The translations under genes were made by a program, and so were the position numbers. A DNA stretch of 38,965 nt, taken from positions 1 to 38,965 of the IMG/VR virus record IMGVR_UViG_3300036781_000235; one strand, written 5' to 3'. Below the pieces are notes generated by a model. The model saw nothing but the letters and a program-made list of their open reading frames with translations. It did no database searches and was not told the DNA's origin. This stretch comes from a virus. Of this stretch, positions 35,829 to 38,965 are shown piece by piece (the stretch's first letter is position 1; every line of letters starts with the position of its first letter).

Positions 35829-37136
35829 ATGAAAAAAATTGACTTTGAAGCGCACGACATTCACGAGTTGCGTAGAATGGCCTGGGATCAGTTCAACGAG
35901 AACGAGCTACCTACCGGGTGGTGTTCCGTTGCCCGCCGGGACGAGGTTATAACCGCAATCGAGAGCGGGAGAATTCCCGAGCGGTTTACCGCCGATCACC
36001 TTACCCCCGAAGCGCGGGCCGTCAAGGAGTCCGGAGGCAATATCGGTGATATCGTTGAGGACAAGGACCTGCGCAAGCACGTCCAGAAAATCCTCAACGA
36101 TATGTCGGGGATCGTCAAGACCAACAAGGGCGAAGCGGACGCCAAGCTGGATTTCCTTGGCAAGAAACTTATCTCCACCATCCAGATGCTCAACAAGACC
36201 GGGGAAATTGTGGTCGCCGCGAAGGAGGCTGCGGACAAAGCCCTGGCGCAAGTCGAGAAGCGGATCATGGAATCCTCTCCGGTCAAGCTGGTAACTCCCG
36301 AGGGGGTAGAGGTGGACGCGGGACGGCAGCACAAGGCTTTCCCGATGCTCTGCCGCCTCCTCGCTCTGAAGCAGCACGTCTTTATCTGCGGCCCCGCCGG
36401 CACGGGCAAGACTCGCGCCTGCTTCGAGTACGCCAAGGCGGTCAAGACGCCTATCCACGTGCAGAGCTTCTGCATGCAATCCACCAAGGCTGACGTTGTG
36501 GGCTACCGCTCCCCCCATGACGGCTCCATCGTTCGCACTCCTTTCCGGGAGGCCTACGAGAACGGTGGCGTGTACGTTGCCGACGAAGGCGATTCCGCCA
36601 ACTCCAACGTGTTCCTTGTCCTCAACTCCGGTCTGGAACAGGACGGCTATACCTTCCCCGATGGGTGGGTAAAGCGTCACGATACCTTCCGTTGCGTCCT
36701 TATCGGCAACACCTGGGGCGGTGGAGCGGACCGGCAGTATGTCGGACGCGCACAACTTGACGCGGCAACCATCTCGCGCTTCTCGAAACTCTGGTGGGGC
36801 TACGACGAACCGTTTGAGTCCTATATCTCGGGGAATCATCATTGGGCCAAGCGGGTTCACGAAATCCGCGCCGCCGTCGAGAAGAACGGGGACCGCGTTC
36901 TGGTTACGGCCCGTGCGGCTATCCTCGGGGCGCAGTGGCTGGCCGCCGGTGGAACCTACGAGGAGGCCGAGGTCTTGTATATCTACGAGGGGCTTCCCGT
37001 CACCGTGGTCAACAAGATCAAGGAGAACATTCGCAAGGTCGCGGACGTTCAGAAGGAGGCCGACAAAATCAAGGCCGAGGGTCCGAAGGCCAAGACGGGC
37101 GGCAAGATCCACACGATGGAGGCGGTGGCCGCATGA
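35829..37136 (+). CDS. MoxR-like AAA+ ATPase, copy B
   Basis: 435 residues. Walker A GPAGTGKT (188-195), Walker B VYVADEGD (248-255), sensor region CVLIGNTWGGG and LDAATISRFSKLWWGYDE. The N-terminus (DFEAHDIHELRRMAWDQFNE) aligns with the start of copy A, and the middle has a longer coiled coil (VVAAKEAADKALAQVEKRI). The C-terminus adds a lysine-rich helix absent from copy A. Identical motif order and the same kind of downstream partner (37133) show that the pair was duplicated as a unit. Ordinary phage codon usage, unlike copy A. Confidence 0.85.
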   Translation: MKKIDFEAHDIHELRRMAWDQFNENELPTGWCSVARRDEVITAIESGRIPERFTADHLTPEARAVKESGGNIGDIVEDKDLRKHVQKILNDMSGIVKTNKGEADAKLDFLGKKLISTIQMLNKTGEIVVAAKEAADKALAQVEKRIMESSPVKLVTPEGVEVDAGRQHKAFPMLCRLLALKQHVFICGPAGTGKTRACFEYAKAVKTPIHVQSFCMQSTKADVVGYRSPHDGSIVRTPFREAYENGGVYVADEGDSANSNVFLVLNSGLEQDGYTFPDGWVKRHDTFRCVLIGNTWGGGADRQYVGRAQLDAATISRFSKLWWGYDEPFESYISGNHHWAKRVHEIRAAVEKNGDRVLVTARAAILGAQWLAAGGTYEEAEVLYIYEGLPVTVVNKIKENIRKVADVQKEADKIKAEGPKAKTGGKIHTMEAVAA

Positions 37137-38143
37137 GCGTGGTTACCCTCAAGGAAATCCCCATCAAACCCTTCAAGGAAAGGAACAAGCAGGATGTCAC
37201 CAGACTCCTGATTGGCTCCCCTACCTTGGAGGAGATTATCACCGCCGCGACTACCCCCCTTGAGCAAGAGTGCAAGGGGCCGGACTTTGACGAGAAGGAT
37301 CGTGCGGCTCCGGAGAAAATGTACCGGCAGGATTGGTACGGAAATACCAGCATTGAGAAATCGGTGGAGATGATCCGCCGGGGGTGGCCCGAGGGAACCA
37401 AGTCGGTCCGCAAGCTGTCGGAGGCTATCAGCGCCCCGATACTGCGCCAAGCCCGCAAGGTCGTACACCACGACGTTTGCCCGGGGCATTGGATTGACGA
37501 GGACCGCTATCTACGCGGAGAGCCCGAGGTCTGGGGGGAAATTGTAGACTCGGACGAACTGGTGGACCAAGTAGGCGGGAAGTTCGTTCACTTCGTGGTC
37601 AACGCGGGAATGTCCTGCGCCCAGTGCAACTCGCTCAACTGTACTACCGAGCCGGTACGCATTGATACCCTTAGACGCCGGGGCGCGGCGATCTGCGCGG
37701 CTATCGACGTTTTGGAGGCGATGGGATTCCGCACCCGGGTAACCTACTTGGTATTGATCGAAACCCCGAACCGAGGCACCAACTCTACGATGATGGCCCT
37801 GCGGTTTCCGGTCAAGGAGTACCACGACTACTTGGATATGGACGCCCTTACCTTTCGCCTTGCCCATCCCGCGATGATGCGCCGCCTCGTTTTCGCGTAC
37901 TTTGAGCATATGGACTTGGCGACCAAACGGGCTTTTTTGTTTCGGGGAAACTCCGGAACGGTCGGAACCTACGGCCTGATCCGGAACAACTTCCCCAAGG
38001 AACTCGGACTCGAAGATGACGGAGATGCGATTGTGTACATCCCCTCGGTCACGGGGAATCCCGGCAACTTCCAGTCTGACGCAAACGCCGAACGCTTCTG
38101 CAAGGACATTCTTGCCAAGCAGGGTATTCGGTTCATCAGTTAA
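37133..38143 (+). CDS. Partner of AAA+ copy B, unknown phage family
   Basis: 336 residues from ATG 37133 (ATGA overlap). Longer than its paralogue at 30954 by an N-terminal extension (KEIPIKPFKERNKQDVTRLL) and a CAQCNSLNC cluster (three cysteines) after the VHFVVNAGM strand, a likely metal knuckle missing from copy A. DTLRRRGAAICAAIDVLEAMG and MMRRLVFAYFEHMDL are shared. Probably the substrate or effector of ATPase B; no enzyme motif recognised. Confidence 0.7.
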   Translation: MSVVTLKEIPIKPFKERNKQDVTRLLIGSPTLEEIITAATTPLEQECKGPDFDEKDRAAPEKMYRQDWYGNTSIEKSVEMIRRGWPEGTKSVRKLSEAISAPILRQARKVVHHDVCPGHWIDEDRYLRGEPEVWGEIVDSDELVDQVGGKFVHFVVNAGMSCAQCNSLNCTTEPVRIDTLRRRGAAICAAIDVLEAMGFRTRVTYLVLIETPNRGTNSTMMALRFPVKEYHDYLDMDALTFRLAHPAMMRRLVFAYFEHMDLATKRAFLFRGNSGTVGTYGLIRNNFPKELGLEDDGDAIVYIPSVTGNPGNFQSDANAERFCKDILAKQGIRFIS

Positions 38144-38155
38144 CAAGGAGAAGCA

Positions 38156-38401
38156 ATGAAAACGCAGAGAGAAGTATCACTGGAAACCGCCAACAAGCTG
38201 CGGGCGTGGTACGAGAAAAATGAAGGGAAGGTCCGAAAGTGGGGCGCGGTGACCGTGGAGAATTTGGCCGCGCAGATCGGAGTTACCCACAATACCATCT
38301 ACCTTTGGTTCCGCGCAGCCCGCACGGACGCCGAAGAGGGCAAGCTGCCGCAGGGCCTCTCCGTCAAGGCCATCAACAAGTTTCTTTCGTCCAACAAATA
38401 A
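38156..38401 (+). CDS. Small helix-turn-helix protein
   Basis: 81 residues after AACAAGGAGAAGCA. AVTVENLAAQIGVTHNTIYL, then WFRAARTDAEEGKLPQ is a clear HTH (L-A-x-x-I-G-V-T-x-x-T-I-x-x-W) with a short C-terminal extension. It should bind DNA. As the last gene before the recombination ATPase it may regulate that operon or recognise one of the palindromes described here. No effector domain. Confidence 0.7.
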   Translation: MKTQREVSLETANKLRAWYEKNEGKVRKWGAVTVENLAAQIGVTHNTIYLWFRAARTDAEEGKLPQGLSVKAINKFLSSNK

Positions 38402-38414
38402 CAAGGAGCGTTCT

Positions 38415-38965
38415 ATGTCTCTCATCAAGCAACCGCACGAGGTCGTACAGCCTCGTACAATCAAAATCCTGCTATACGGGCAGCCGGGGTTGGGCAAATC
38501 CACCCTCGGGATGTCCGGACCCAACAGCGTAACGCTGGACTTCGACAACGGAGCGCACCGCGTCAAGCTGCGCGACCGCTCGCCGGTCGTATCGGTCGAT
38601 TCGTGGCCTACGGTCCTCCAACTTCTGGACTCCGGCGAAATGACCGGCAAGCAGACCATCGTTCACGATACCGTGGGCAAGATGCTCGACCATATGGGCG
38701 CGGCCATTATCGCCGGGAATTCCAAGTTGGGATTCGGGGGCAACTTGAGCCTTAAAGGGTTCGGGGAACGCAAGACGATGTTCCGCAACTACTTCCATCG
38801 TCTCACGACTTTGGGGTTTCGGGTGATCGTCTTTATCGCCCACGACCGGGAAGAACGGCGCGGAGATGATATCATCATCCGTCCTGAAATCGGCGGCTCC
38901 TCCGGAAGCGACCTGATCCGCGAGCTGGATCTGGTCGGCTACGTCGAGGCCCAAGGGAACAAGCG
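38415..38965 (+). CDS. Sak4-like RecA-family recombination ATPase, 3' truncated by the window
   Basis: ATG 38415 follows AAGGAG. About 183 residues are visible: IKILLYGQPGLGKSTLGMSG (Walker A near 22-29), VTLDFDNGAHRV, KQTIVHDTVGKMLDHM (Walker B strand), then FRVIVFIAHDREERRGDDII. The family (AAA_24/Sak4) comprises small RecA-like ATPases that anneal single strands together with a phage SSB. The frame is open at the window end. A PD-(D/E)XK nuclease at the window start may be the next gene on a circular map. Confidence 0.82.
   Translation, partial: MSLIKQPHEVVQPRTIKILLYGQPGLGKSTLGMSGPNSVTLDFDNGAHRVKLRDRSPVVSVDSWPTVLQLLDSGEMTGKQTIVHDTVGKMLDHMGAAIIAGNSKLGFGGNLSLKGFGERKTMFRNYFHRLTTLGFRVIVFIAHDREERRGDDIIIRPEIGGSSGSDLIRELDLVGYVEAQGNK

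Noticed and set aside
35907-37112. 401-residue open frame on the minus strand
   Set aside because: Antisense to the second AAA+ gene, whose Walker motifs are intact; no ribosome site or motif of its own.
1-38965. tRNA or rRNA genes
   Set aside because: No TTCGA-type T-loop with matching acceptor stem, and no rRNA-like sequence, was recognised on either strand by eye.

Overview
The window looks like most of the genome of a short-tailed (podovirus) phage with a P22-like virion plan, infecting an unidentified, probably Gram-negative, moderately GC-rich host. The late block reads, in transcription order on the minus strand, small terminase, large terminase, P22-type portal, scaffold, P22-type coat, gp4-like adaptor, gp10-like stabilisation protein, three ejection-type proteins, tailspike and fibres, then lysis genes. 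No integrase, CI-type repressor, DNA polymerase, tRNA gene, CRISPR array or insertion sequence was seen. The right edge cuts a Sak4-like RecA-family ATPase gene and the left edge cuts a PD-(D/E)XK nuclease gene. These two often neighbour each other in phages, so the window may be a circularly permuted genome opened between them, with little or a few kb missing.

Layout. (1) 1-8812, plus strand: recombination and replication genes (nuclease, NinB-like, NinG-like, replisome-organiser-like), an RRM RNA-binding protein, an FkbM methyltransferase, a TET-associated-type glycosyltransferase, an SPFH/prohibitin-like membrane protein and many small unknowns, mostly linked by ATGA or TAATG overlaps. (2) 8809-29296, minus strand: lysis (M15 peptidase, DUF1353, holin-like), a glycosyltransferase plus Rossmann-type pair, tail fibres, tailspike, ejection proteins, head and packaging. 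A small Cro/CI-type HTH gene lies between portal and scaffold. (3) 29297-29477: divergent control region. (4) 29478-38965, plus strand: HTH protein, two copies of a MoxR-like AAA+ ATPase plus partner cassette flanking about ten small genes, a second HTH protein and Sak4.

Four observations go beyond routine annotation. First, a palindromic word, GTAAC-N6-GTTAC, occurs perfectly seven times and with one mismatch about ten more times. It clusters in the divergent control region and around terS, with further copies inside early genes; none was found by eye in the structural genes from 8.8 to 28.3 kb. It looks like the operator of a dispersed, stoperator-like regulatory network. Second, the leader of the replication gene at 2195 can fold into a long three-part stem whose loop pairs over 12 bp with the ribosome-binding region, a candidate pseudoknot translational switch. 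Third, that gene carries three tandem 10-bp repeats followed by an AT-rich stretch, a candidate lambda-like origin inside an initiator gene. Fourth, a 15-bp translation-start cassette is repeated verbatim before four genes.

All reading was by eye, without database searches. Family names rest on recognised motifs and gene order.
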